A stretch of 11,647 nt of DNA, taken from NCBI GenBank assembly GCA_934155165.1, contig CAKPGS010000034.1, forward strand, positions 1 to 11,647, in the 5' to 3' direction. The notes beneath the pieces are model-generated. The model did not search any database, was not told where the DNA came from, and saw nothing but the letters and a program-made list of their open reading frames with translations. The DNA comes from an uncultured Clostridia bacterium (GTDB taxonomy: Bacteria > Bacillota > Clostridia > TANB77 > CAG-508). Shown here piece after piece: positions 1 through 5,952 of this stretch. Each line of letters begins with the position of its first letter. Position 1 is the stretch's first letter. The position numbers and the translations under genes were made by a program.

Positions 1-2
1 CA

Positions 3-362
3 ATAGTTGCATTCGAAAGTGGAAAATCTGTAACATATGGTTTATATAATGCTCAAGACAAAGGAGAATTATTCATAGGACCTGGTGTAGAAGTATATGA
101 AGGAATGATAGTTGGATTAAACTCAAGAGGAGAAGACTTAGCAATAAATGTATGTAAAGAAAAACATTTAACAAACACAAGAGCCTCTGGTTCAGATGAA
201 GCACTACGTTTAGTACCACCAATTCAAATGTCATTAGAAAAAGCTATAGAATTTATACAAGATGATGAACTTGTAGAAGTAACACCAAAAAATATTCGTC
301 TAAGAAAGAAAATATTAGATTCAAAAGAAAGAGAAAGAGCAGCTAGAAATAGTGCAAAATAA
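3..362 (+). CDS. typA: GTP-binding protein TypA/BipA, C-terminal part (5' end outside window)
   Basis: Partial gene, open from base 3 in the frame that stops at 360-362; about 119 residues of a protein of roughly 600. TypA/BipA is a ribosome-associated translational GTPase of the EF-G family that helps 50S assembly and stress or cold adaptation. The visible part is the family-specific C-terminal domain. It contains the near-invariant run LTNTRASGSDEALRLVPP, followed by SLEKAIEFI and then DDELVEVTPKNIRLRK, the classic BipA tail that contacts the ribosomal A site. The GTPase domain lies upstream of the window. The ATG at 105 is internal and not a start. The gene ends directly at a hairpin shared with the convergent gene at 415-720. 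Confidence 0.95.
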   Translation: MVAFESGKSVTYGLYNAQDKGELFIGPGVEVYEGMIVGLNSRGEDLAINVCKEKHLTNTRASGSDEALRLVPPIQMSLEKAIEFIQDDELVEVTPKNIRLRKKILDSKERERAARNSAK

Positions 363-392
363 AAACAGGCGACCAATTTTGGTCGCCTGTTT
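363..392. terminator. Bidirectional hairpin terminator between convergent genes
   Basis: A 13-bp perfect stem (363-375 with 380-392, core ACAGGCGACCA) and a 4-base loop begin right after the typA stop. The U-tract is poor on the plus strand (TTTAGG). It is better on the minus strand (TTTTTATTTT), so the hairpin may chiefly terminate the convergent gene at 415-720. Its GGCGACC arm is the same word found in the intergenic palindromes at 6621 and 7145. Confidence 0.8.
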
Positions 393-414
393 AGGTAAAA
401 AAGTAAATTTGTGT

Positions 415-720
415 TTACGATGCACGAACAAGGAAAACATCTTTATGTCCGTTTTCAAGTGGATATAGAGCTAGGGATTCGTTATGAGGCTTGTACTCAG
501 CTAAATCTTCAACTTTTTCTCCATCTTGAATTACTTCAAAATCATTCCAAAAGCGAAGTAAAGTTTTTTCACTAATTTCTGGAGTATCAAGGTATGCTTC
601 CAATTCCTCATGATTCATGAGAAATTCAATATTTTTCAGTGATAGCATAGGATTTCCATGTGTCAAAAACTTGTAAACAAAATTATCTTCTAAAAATGAA
701 AAATCAAATGTGGTATTCAT
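415..720 (-). CDS. Hypothetical protein, 101 aa
   Basis: I do not recognise this protein. It is a small, acidic, apparently soluble protein with no signal peptide, membrane segment or cysteine, and it is rich in Asp/Glu and aromatic residues (FDFSFLEDNFVYKF at the N-terminus). It is a real gene by context: an AGGAGG site lies 6 bases before the ATG, a near-consensus promoter lies upstream (762-790), and a hairpin with a U-tract lies downstream. Its codon use differs from its neighbours. Leucine is spread over CTA, CTC, CTG, CTT, TTG and TTA, and both arginines are CGN, whereas trmR next door uses almost only TTA for leucine. This suggests recent acquisition or a different expression regime (inference). 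Confidence 0.75.
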   Translation of the reverse strand: MNTTFDFSFLEDNFVYKFLTHGNPMLSLKNIEFLMNHEELEAYLDTPEISEKTLLRFWNDFEVIQDGEKVEDLAEYKPHNESLALYPLENGHKDVFLVRAS

Positions 721-761
721 AATTTACCTCCTAAAGTATGCATATTTGCTGTAACATATTT

Positions 762-790
762 ATTATACCACTATTTTATGTAAAATTCAA
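762..790 (-). promoter_or_regulatory. SigA-type promoter for the 415-720 gene
   Basis: Read on the minus strand: -35 TTGAAT (785-790), 17-base spacer, -10 TATAAT (762-767) with the extended-10 TGG just before it. Predicted transcription start is about 755, giving a leader of roughly 35 bases containing the AGGAGG site. Confidence 0.75.
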
Positions 791-808
791 ATTGAAAGGA
801 AATATAAA

Positions 809-1396
809 ATGAACAAAGAAAATTTAAAAATAATAAAAGAAAAAGCTCTAGAAGAACACATTCCAATTATTATGGACGATACATTAGAAGTTATAGATAC
901 ATATTTAAAAGAAATGAAACCAAAAAGAATATTAGAAATAGGAACAGCAGTTGGATATTCTGCAATATGTTTTTCAAAATATTTAGCTGAAGATGGAATA
1001 ATAGATACAATAGAAAGAGATGAAGAAAGAATAGTAGAAGCAAAAGAAAACATAAAAGAAATGGAATTAGATAGTAGAATAAATATATATGAAGGAGATG
1101 CAGTAGAAATATTACCTACATTAAATAATAAATATGATGCAGTATTTATAGATGCAGCAAAAGGAAAGTATACATTTTTCTTAGAACAAGCCTTACGAAT
1201 GTTAGATGAAAATGGAATAATATTTGCAGACAATATTTTATATAAAGGGTATGTATTAAGTGATTACAATAAACACAAACAACGTACAGCAGTAAGAAAT
1301 TTACGCGAATACATAAAACAAACAACAGAAAATGAAAAATTAGAAACAAAAATATTAGAAGTTGGAGATGGCTTAGCAATTACGCAAAAAAAGTAA
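809..1396 (+). CDS. trmR: tRNA 5-hydroxyuridine methyltransferase (TrmR/YrrM-type O-methyltransferase)
   Basis: 195 aa, normal for the family. It is a class I SAM-dependent O-methyltransferase of the COMT-like group (Methyltransf_3). Visible motifs are the SAM-binding ILEIGTAVGYSA (motif I, about residues 41-52), the acidic IERDEER after strand 2, and the metal/substrate motifs VFIDAAKGKY and IIFADNILYKG, whose Asp and Asn are the metal ligands in this family. In B. subtilis the homologue TrmR (YrrM) methylates 5-hydroxyuridine to 5-methoxyuridine at tRNA position 34, and its gene clusters with the U32 genes yrrN/yrrO. Here a U32 gene lies 1.7 kb downstream, which favours TrmR over a small-molecule methyltransferase. 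The ribosome site is AAAGGAAA before the ATG at 809. A general caffeoyl-CoA-type O-methyltransferase cannot be excluded from sequence alone. Confidence 0.82.
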   Translation: MNKENLKIIKEKALEEHIPIIMDDTLEVIDTYLKEMKPKRILEIGTAVGYSAICFSKYLAEDGIIDTIERDEERIVEAKENIKEMELDSRINIYEGDAVEILPTLNNKYDAVFIDAAKGKYTFFLEQALRMLDENGIIFADNILYKGYVLSDYNKHKQRTAVRNLREYIKQTTENEKLETKILEVGDGLAITQKK

Positions 1397-1401
1397 AAAA
1401 C

Positions 1402-1432
1402 TTTACAAAATATATAACTTATATGTTATAAT
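1402..1432 (+). promoter_or_regulatory. Extended -10 promoter for the sortase gene
   Basis: TTTACA (1402-1407) and TGTTATAAT (-10 TATAAT at 1427-1432). The spacer is 19 bases, longer than ideal, so the extended -10 probably carries the activity. It suggests the sortase is not simply co-transcribed with trmR. Confidence 0.55.
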
Positions 1433-1474
1433 AAATTCAGATGCAAAATACACAAGAAAAAAGGAGTGAAAGCA

Positions 1475-2143
1475 ATGTTTGATAAACTAGATAGTAGATA
1501 TAGTAGATTTTTAACAATTCTTTTAATTGTTGTTGTTATTGGAATTGTAGTTTTGTTAGGTTATTTAGGCTTTGACTTATTCAAAAAAATACATACACAA
1601 AACGAAGCTGAGAGATTTACAGAGCAATTTGAAAATAATGTAACAGGAAATAATGATAATAAAGATGACAACTCAAATGCAGAAAATCCATTAGATAATA
1701 TAGAGTCTTCTGAAACATCAAATGGAACAAAAACTTATAAATATAAAGGCTTTGAAGTTGCAGGAACAATAGAAATTCCAACAACAAATATAAAATACCC
1801 GGTTCTTACAAAAGTATCTAAGAAAGGATTAGAAACTTCTGTAGCAATACAATATGGACCAGGCTTGAATCAAGTAGGAAATACAGTAATAGTAGGGCAT
1901 AACTATAGAAATGGATTATTTTTCTCAAAAAATAAAAAATTATCCAATGGAGATTCAATATATATAACAGATAATGCAGGAACAAAAGTAAAATATATAA
2001 TATATAATAAATATGAAACAAGCCCAGAAGATGCAGACTATATGCAAAGAGACACAGCAGGAAAAAAAGAAATATCATTATCAACATGTACAGATGACAG
2101 TTCAAAAAGATTAATAATCTGGGCAAAAGCAGAGCAAGAATAA
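1475..2143 (+). CDS. Membrane-anchored sortase (class B- or D-like)
   Basis: Cysteine transpeptidase that would join proteins carrying a C-terminal sorting motif to the cell wall or to each other outside the membrane. I place the start at ATG 1475 (222 aa), because AAGGAG (1461-1466) sits 8 bases before it; the in-frame GTG at 1466 overlaps that site. Order: short basic N-terminus, one membrane segment (about residues 12-32), a low-complexity Asn/Asp/Ser/Glu linker (about 50-85), then the sortase fold. The fold has IEIPTTNIKYPVL, the catalytic His in TVIVGHNY (H142), the catalytic Cys in SLSTCTDD (C205) and the Arg in SKRLIIWA (R212). The catalytic triad is complete. The LSTC signature recalls class B, while the short stretch between His and Cys is more like class D, so I leave the class open. 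No LPxTG-type substrate gene is visible in the window. Confidence 0.88.
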   Translation: MFDKLDSRYSRFLTILLIVVVIGIVVLLGYLGFDLFKKIHTQNEAERFTEQFENNVTGNNDNKDDNSNAENPLDNIESSETSNGTKTYKYKGFEVAGTIEIPTTNIKYPVLTKVSKKGLETSVAIQYGPGLNQVGNTVIVGHNYRNGLFFSKNKKLSNGDSIYITDNAGTKVKYIIYNKYETSPEDADYMQRDTAGKKEISLSTCTDDSSKRLIIWAKAEQE

Positions 2144-2155
2144 TAAAAATTCTTC

Positions 2156-2184
2156 TTGAAAATTATGTCGAATAATGTTATAAT
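2156..2184 (+). promoter_or_regulatory. Near-consensus promoter for the IF-1-like gene
   Basis: TTGAAA (2156-2161), 17-base spacer, TATAAT (2179-2184), with an extended TGT before the -10. It is among the best promoters in the window. Predicted start is about 2191, giving a leader of about 44 bases with AGGAGG at 2219-2224. Confidence 0.8.
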
Positions 2185-2191
2185 GCAAAAA

Positions 2192-2202
2192 GTTTATAGA
2201 CA
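2192..2202 (+). repeat. 5' leader arm of an inverted repeat flanking the IF-1-like gene
   Basis: GTTTATAGACA (2192-2202) is the exact reverse complement of TGTCTATAAAC at 2474-2484, after the stop codon. A second related copy, ATAGACAGG (2213-2221), overlaps the Shine-Dalgarno region and is the exact reverse complement of 2472-2480. One 3' sequence could therefore pair with either of two leader sites. Function is inferred, not shown. Confidence 0.6.
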
Positions 2203-2234
2203 TTTTTATTTAATAGACAGGAGGAGTTTAGCAG

Positions 2235-2459
2235 ATGAATAAAGATGAAAAGTTTTTAGTTAAAGGAAAAATTATTAAGCATAATCCAGGAGGAAGGTTT
2301 TCTGTTGAGATACAAACAGAAAAAGGTCCTTATATTATTAAGGAAGCATACTTATCCGGAAGGATAAAGATGAATAATATTCGGATTGTTGTAGGTGATA
2401 CAGTCGAAGTAGAAATCGATTGTAATGATTTTAAAGGTCGGATATTAAAACGATTGTAG
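2235..2459 (+). CDS. infA: Translation initiation factor IF-1-like protein (S1/OB fold)
   Basis: 74 aa, the size of IF-1 (about 72). IF-1 binds the 30S A site and works with IF-2 and IF-3 in initiation. The sequence aligns along its whole length: a short MNKDE start like the usual MAKDD, VKGKIIKHNPGGRFSVEI for the first strands, then the hallmark SGRIKMNNIRIVVGDTVEVEI (bacterial IF-1 has SGKIRMNFIRILPGDKVTVEL) and the final KGRILKRL. Differences are NPGG in place of the common LPNA, and loss of the ELSPYDLTRGRI wording. The gene stands alone with its own promoter and terminator rather than in the adk-map-infA-rpmJ block, so it may be a divergent paralogue. Arginine codons CGG and CGA are frequent here, unlike the AGA-rich neighbours. 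A generic S1-domain RNA-binding protein is the alternative. Confidence 0.78.
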   Translation: MNKDEKFLVKGKIIKHNPGGRFSVEIQTEKGPYIIKEAYLSGRIKMNNIRIVVGDTVEVEIDCNDFKGRILKRL

Positions 2460-2488
2460 TAAAAAATGTAACCTGTCTATAAACGTTT

Positions 2489-2523
2489 AAGAATACTCAA
2501 AATTTGAGTATTCTTTTTTTTTT
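2489..2523 (+). terminator. Intrinsic terminator of the IF-1-like gene
   Basis: AAGAATACTCAAA (2489-2501) pairs with TTTGAGTATTCTT (2503-2515) as a 12- to 13-bp stem, followed by a run of ten T to 2523. It is a textbook rho-independent terminator on the plus strand. Confidence 0.9.
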
Positions 2524-2552
2524 AGGATATACTAAATTTGGAGGTGCGTAAA

Positions 2553-2714
2553 ATGAATGAAAATCAAAAAATAAATTGCACAGTAGAAAGTTGTAAATAC
2601 AATATAAATGGTCAAAAATTATGTTCGTTAGAACAAATAGTTGTAACACCAATTCCAAATTGTAACACAGGAAAACCAGATGAATCACAATGCTCAAGTT
2701 ATAAAAACAAATAA
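2553..2714 (+). CDS. DUF1540 small cysteine-rich protein, 53 aa
   Basis: Small gene with a good GGAGGTG ribosome site 6 bases before the ATG. The protein has cysteines at positions 9, 14, 24, 37 and 47 in the arrangement INCTVESCKYN, then KLCSLEQIVVTP, NCNTG and SQCSSY. This matches the DUF1540 family of Firmicutes: a C-x4-C-x-Y-N start, a C-x4-I-x-V middle and a C-S-S-Y/F end. Function is not established; the cysteines suggest metal binding (inference). A possible TTGAGT-18-TATACT promoter (2504-2533) lies inside the preceding terminator, with a very short leader. Palindrome 2742-2758 with a T-run behind it probably ends the transcript. Confidence 0.82.
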   Translation: MNENQKINCTVESCKYNINGQKLCSLEQIVVTPIPNCNTGKPDESQCSSYKNK

Positions 2715-2734
2715 AAAGAATATTACAAATTTTT

Positions 2735-2770
2735 GTAGGAGGGCGGTCATTGACCGCCTTAATTTTTTTT
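2735..2770 (+). repeat. GTAGG-type intergenic palindrome A (also a likely terminator)
   Basis: Leader GTAGGAG, then GGCGGTC (2742-2748), loop ATT, GACCGCC (2752-2758), then TTAATTTTTTTT. The T-run makes it usable as an intrinsic terminator for the DUF1540 gene. It belongs to the same family as the palindromes at 2949, 6616, 7107, 7145 and 9530. Confidence 0.75.
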
Positions 2771-2785
2771 ATATATTATAAATAT

Positions 2786-2926
2786 AAGCCAACATAATAA
2801 ATTAATCTAAAATTTCATCGAAGCTCCCCATTCACGTCCTTCTAACAAAATTCAAAGAATTTTGAAGAATGTCGGAAAGGTCCCCACTTGCTTCGCGAAA
2901 TTTAATCTTAATTATTATGTTGGCTT
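2786..2926. repeat. 141-bp inverted-repeat element (MITE-like or large structured hairpin)
   Basis: The ends are perfect 15-bp inverted repeats, AAGCCAACATAATAA (2786-2800) and its complement (2912-2926). The inversion continues imperfectly inward: TTAA and TTTC/GAAA blocks, then CGAAGC (2819-2824) with GCTTCG (2890-2895). A central stem of CAAAATTC (2846-2853) with GAATTTTG (2857-2864) sits at the tip. The middle is much richer in G and C (CTCCCC, GGTCCCC) than its surroundings. No open frame encodes a transposase. It could be a non-autonomous mobile element or a structured RNA; no clear target-site duplication is visible. Confidence 0.6.
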
Positions 2927-2948
2927 TAAAGAAATATTATTAAACATT

Positions 2949-2973
2949 GTAGGGGCACGGAGCACCGTGCCCG
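2949..2973 (+). repeat. GTAGG-type intergenic palindrome B
   Basis: Leader TGTAGG, then GGGCACGG (2953-2960), loop AGCA, CCGTGCCC (2965-2972). An 8-bp perfect stem with no T-run after it, so not a standard terminator. The leader is shared with the family, but the arm sequence is entirely different. Confidence 0.7.
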
Positions 2974-3073
2974 AAAATAAAAAATATAATCTAAAATATT
3001 GTCAAACGTTTTTTATTTAATTAAAATTTTATTAATTTATATAATTATTTAAACAAAAATCTGCGAAATTTCC

Positions 3074-3102
3074 TTGATTTTTAAGCTCATCAAATATATA
3101 AT
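3074..3102 (+). promoter_or_regulatory. Promoter for trhP
   Basis: TTGATT (3074-3079), 17-base spacer, TATAAT (3097-3102). Predicted start is about 3109, leaving a short leader with AGGAG at 3121-3125. Confidence 0.7.
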
Positions 3103-3129
3103 GTACAAAACAAAATTAAAAGGAGAAAT

Positions 3130-4362
3130 ATGATGAAAAAACCAGAATTACTTGCACCAGCAGGTTCATTTGAAAAAGCAAAAACGGCATTTATGTATGG
3201 TGCAGATGCTATATATTGTGGAACTTCTTCACTTTCATTAAGAACAAGAGCAGAAATGGATGATAGTGATTTAGTTAAAACAATAGAATATGCTCATAAA
3301 CTAGGAAAAAGGGTTCATGTTGCAATTAATATTTTTGCATGGGATGAATCTTATGAAGAAATAAAAAAACAAGCTAAAATATTAAACGATTTAAAAGTAG
3401 ATGGAATCATAGTTGCAGATGGTGGAGTTGTAGACATAGTTAAAGAAGTTGCACCAGATGTTGATATACATATAAGTACACAAGCAAATACAGTTAGTTT
3501 ACATTCAGCAAACTTTTGGTATAAAAATGGAGCTAAAAGAATTATTCTTGCAAGGGAATTAAATAAAGAGCAAATAAGATATATGATAGAAAATAAGCCT
3601 AAAGATTTAGAAATAGAAATGTTTGCTCATGGAGCTATTTGCTTTGGGTATTCAGGAAGATGTTTCTTAAGTGACTTCTTAGCATGCAGAAGTGCAAACT
3701 TAGGAGATTGTGCACAAAGTTGTAGATGGGCATATAATGTATATGTTGAAGAAAAAAATAATCCAGGAAATCTAATGCCTGTAGATGATGATAAAAATGG
3801 TACATATATATTTTCTTCAAAAGATTTATGCTTAATTAAAGAAATTCCAGAAATAATAGAAATGGAATTAGATAGTTTGAAAATTGAAGGAAGATTAAAA
3901 ACAGAATATTATCTAGCAACAGTTATAAATGCATATAGAACTGCTATTGATGATTACTTTGAGAATCCTGAACAATATGATTATAAAAAATATTTAAATG
4001 AAATAGAAAAAGTTAAAACAAGAAGCTTAACAACATTTTATTTTAATGATAGAAATAATAGGGATTTTCAAGAATATGAAGGAAAGCAATACAATCCAAA
4101 TTTTGAATATGGAGGAAAGCTACTAGAATACAATAATGAAAAATCTATAGTAGAAATAAAAAATAAATTAAAAGTTGGAGATACATTAGAAGTAATTATT
4201 CCAGGAAAAATAGAATCAAAAGAATTTGAAATAAAACAAATGTGGGATAGTGAAACAGAAGAAAAAATAGATGCTGTAAACCCAGGCAGAGCTGGACAAA
4301 CAGTTAAGATAAATATTCCATTTAATTGCGAAAATGGTTGGATTCTAAGAAGAAAAAAATAG
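3130..4362 (+). CDS. trhP: Peptidase U32-family tRNA hydroxylation protein (TrhP/YrrO-like)
   Basis: 410 aa. It opens with PELLAPAGSFEKAKTAFMYGADAIYCG, the typical U32 start of a TIM-barrel-like domain. The family signature is intact at residues 163-181 (EMFAHGAICFGYSGRCFLS), followed by ACRSANLGDCAQSCRW. Cysteines 171, 178, 194 and 198, with nearby C186, are candidates for the iron-sulfur cluster. After the barrel comes DSLKIEGRLKTEYY and a C-terminal beta-barrel domain (about 320-410). Long annotated as a collagenase-like protease, this family is now known in E. coli (YegQ/TrhP) and B. subtilis (YrrN/YrrO) to be needed for prephenate-dependent 5-hydroxyuridine formation at tRNA U34. This fits with trmR upstream. 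The start may be 3130 or the next ATG at 3133, which gives better spacing (7 bases) from AGGAG. No obvious terminator follows. Confidence 0.85.
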   Translation: MMKKPELLAPAGSFEKAKTAFMYGADAIYCGTSSLSLRTRAEMDDSDLVKTIEYAHKLGKRVHVAINIFAWDESYEEIKKQAKILNDLKVDGIIVADGGVVDIVKEVAPDVDIHISTQANTVSLHSANFWYKNGAKRIILARELNKEQIRYMIENKPKDLEIEMFAHGAICFGYSGRCFLSDFLACRSANLGDCAQSCRWAYNVYVEEKNNPGNLMPVDDDKNGTYIFSSKDLCLIKEIPEIIEMELDSLKIEGRLKTEYYLATVINAYRTAIDDYFENPEQYDYKKYLNEIEKVKTRSLTTFYFNDRNNRDFQEYEGKQYNPNFEYGGKLLEYNNEKSIVEIKNKLKVGDTLEVIIPGKIESKEFEIKQMWDSETEEKIDAVNPGRAGQTVKINIPFNCENGWILRRKK

Positions 4363-4533
4363 AACTGATGTTAGAAGTTTGAGATTAGAAGTTAAAAAAA
4401 TTCAGAAATCAACTGAATATAGGTAATACAGCATCTAATAGAAAACTTCTATAAAAAGGTTGTATATTTTTAGGTAATAGTATAAAATATTAAAAGATTA
4501 TTTTAAAGATACGAATTCAAAGGAGGAAATAAA

Positions 4534-4785
4534 GTGAAAAAAACAAGCAAGAAAACAAATATTTTGAAAGTTATATTAACAATACTAATTGTTACATTAT
4601 TATGTATGGTCTCATTTTTTGGTGTGTATGTAAAGAAAAATGGAACATATTCTAATGCCGTAAAAGATTATAATTTAGCAATGGAACTAGAGGGTGCAAG
4701 AACAGTTATTTTAAAACCAGATGAATCAACAGAAAAAGTTACAAAAGATTCAGATGGAAAAGTTATAGAAAATGCAACAAGATGA
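4534..4785 (+). CDS. secD: SecD, N-terminal fragment (ends at a frameshift)
   Basis: 83 aa from a GTG start with AGGAGG 7 bases upstream. Residues 1-10 are basic, 11-31 form the first membrane segment, and AMELEGARTVILKP (about 49-62) is a weak version of the LGLDLxGGxxxxLE motif that follows the first helix in SecD. The frame then hits TGA at 4783-4785, while the next frame continues the same protein without loss. Dropping one base near 4777-4780 (ACAAGATGAA to ACAGATGAA) joins ENAT to DEINEKGYT and restores one protein of about 460 aa. I therefore see this as the front part of a single secD gene rather than an independent gene. The possibilities are a real mutation, an assembly or read error, or, less likely, recoding. 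Confidence 0.75.
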   Translation: MKKTSKKTNILKVILTILIVTLLCMVSFFGVYVKKNGTYSNAVKDYNLAMELEGARTVILKPDESTEKVTKDSDGKVIENATR

Positions 4786-5929
4786 AATAAATGAAAAAGG
4801 TTACACTACAGAAGAAACACCTGTAAATAGCGAAGATGTTTTAAATGAAGAAAATTTTGATAAATCAAAAAATATAATTTCTAAAAGATTAGAAGATTAT
4901 AAATTTGATGAATATCAAATTAAAGAAGATAAAGATAATGGAACAATAATTTTAGAATTAGCTGAAAATGATGATACAGATACTGTTTTATCTGTTATAA
5001 ATCAACAAGGTAAATTTGAAATTAAAGACAGCGAATCAAAAGAAGTTCTAATGGATAATTCGATGATAAAAAATGCTAAAGTTTTATATAACAGTACAAC
5101 AAGTGGAACAAGCGTGTATTTAAGTATTGAATTTACTAAAGAAGGAAAAGCAAAATTAGAACAAATTAGTAAAGATTATGCAACAGTTAAAAATAGCAGT
5201 GATAATTCAAACAGTGATTCAACAGATAGTTCTTCTGAAGAAAATACAACTCAAAAGAAAATTGCAATGGAAATTGATGGACAAACAATGGTTACAACCT
5301 CTTTTGATGATCCAATTACAAATGGCGAATTACAGCTTACAGTTGGAAGTAGTTCAAAAGATTCAGAAACATTGCAAAAATCTATAAAACAAGCTAGATC
5401 AACTGCAACTGTTTTATCAACAGGAAAAATGCCTATAAAATATACTGCAGATACAAATAAATATATAAAAGAAAATATTTCTGATAAACAAATAAAAATT
5501 GCTGCAATTACTACAGTATTAGTAATAGCTTTAGTATCTATTATATTAATAATAAAATATAAATTAAATGGATTTTTATCAGCAATTTTATCTGTAGGAT
5601 TTATAGCAGTATCATTATTAATTATAAGATACACAAATGTATATATTAGTATTGCTGGGGTAATTGGAATTGTAACTATTGCAATAATGAATTACTTACT
5701 TCAATTCAATATTCTAAAAAATAAAAACAAATCTGAAGAAGAAAAAGTAAGTGTATGGAAAGTGTATTCTAAATTTTTATTTACTATATTACCTATATTT
5801 ATAATTTCATTGGTATTTAGTTTTGCAACAAGTGTGTTATTAAATAGCTTTGGAATGATAGTATTCTGGGGAACAATAATTACATTTTTATATAATATTG
5901 TTTTTACAAACAATGTATTAAAAAACTAA
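4772..5929 (+). CDS. secD: SecD, main part (divergent protein-export membrane protein)
   Basis: 385 aa after the frameshift; the ATG at 4772 has no ribosome site, so it is not a natural start. SecD with SecF helps pull secreted proteins across the membrane using the proton gradient. Visible: the periplasmic-type domain with ENFDKSKNIISKRLEDY, NDDTDTVLSVINQQGKFEI and VYLSIEFTKEGKAKLEQIS; a Ser/Asn/Asp-rich spacer (142-160); IAMEIDGQTMVTTSF; and QARSTATVLSTGKMPIKY, matching the usual LKAGALPxP region. Then come five membrane segments (about 241-262, 265-285, 288-308, 334-354, 358-378). The expected GMAVDANVLIFERI motif is replaced by TIAIMNYLLQFNIL (302-315). The Asp used for proton coupling and the Arg are both absent. 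secF follows after 23 bases. Confidence 0.82.
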   Translation: MQQDEINEKGYTTEETPVNSEDVLNEENFDKSKNIISKRLEDYKFDEYQIKEDKDNGTIILELAENDDTDTVLSVINQQGKFEIKDSESKEVLMDNSMIKNAKVLYNSTTSGTSVYLSIEFTKEGKAKLEQISKDYATVKNSSDNSNSDSTDSSSEENTTQKKIAMEIDGQTMVTTSFDDPITNGELQLTVGSSSKDSETLQKSIKQARSTATVLSTGKMPIKYTADTNKYIKENISDKQIKIAAITTVLVIALVSIILIIKYKLNGFLSAILSVGFIAVSLLIIRYTNVYISIAGVIGIVTIAIMNYLLQFNILKNKNKSEEEKVSVWKVYSKFLFTILPIFIISLVFSFATSVLLNSFGMIVFWGTIITFLYNIVFTNNVLKN

Positions 5930-5952
5930 AGAAATAACAGGAGAGTGAAAAA

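Noticed and set aside
787..1233. Long open frame on the minus strand opposite trmR
   Set aside because: The product is a low-complexity Ile/Ser/Phe sequence with no ribosome site, as expected from the complement of an AT-rich gene. The plus strand encodes a clear methyltransferase.
1466..1474. GTG at 1466 as the sortase start
   Set aside because: It overlaps the AAGGAG ribosome site; the ATG at 1475 has proper 8-base spacing.
2786..2926. T-box or known riboswitch before trhP
   Set aside because: No T-box sequence, specifier loop or terminator/antiterminator pair could be identified, and the trhP promoter lies downstream of the element at 3074-3102.
4777..4786. Programmed +1 frameshift in secD
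   Set aside because: AGA-TGA-A lacks the CTTTGA-type slippery context and the upstream Shine-Dalgarno-like stimulator known from prfB. A mutation or read error is simpler, so this is kept only as a remote option.
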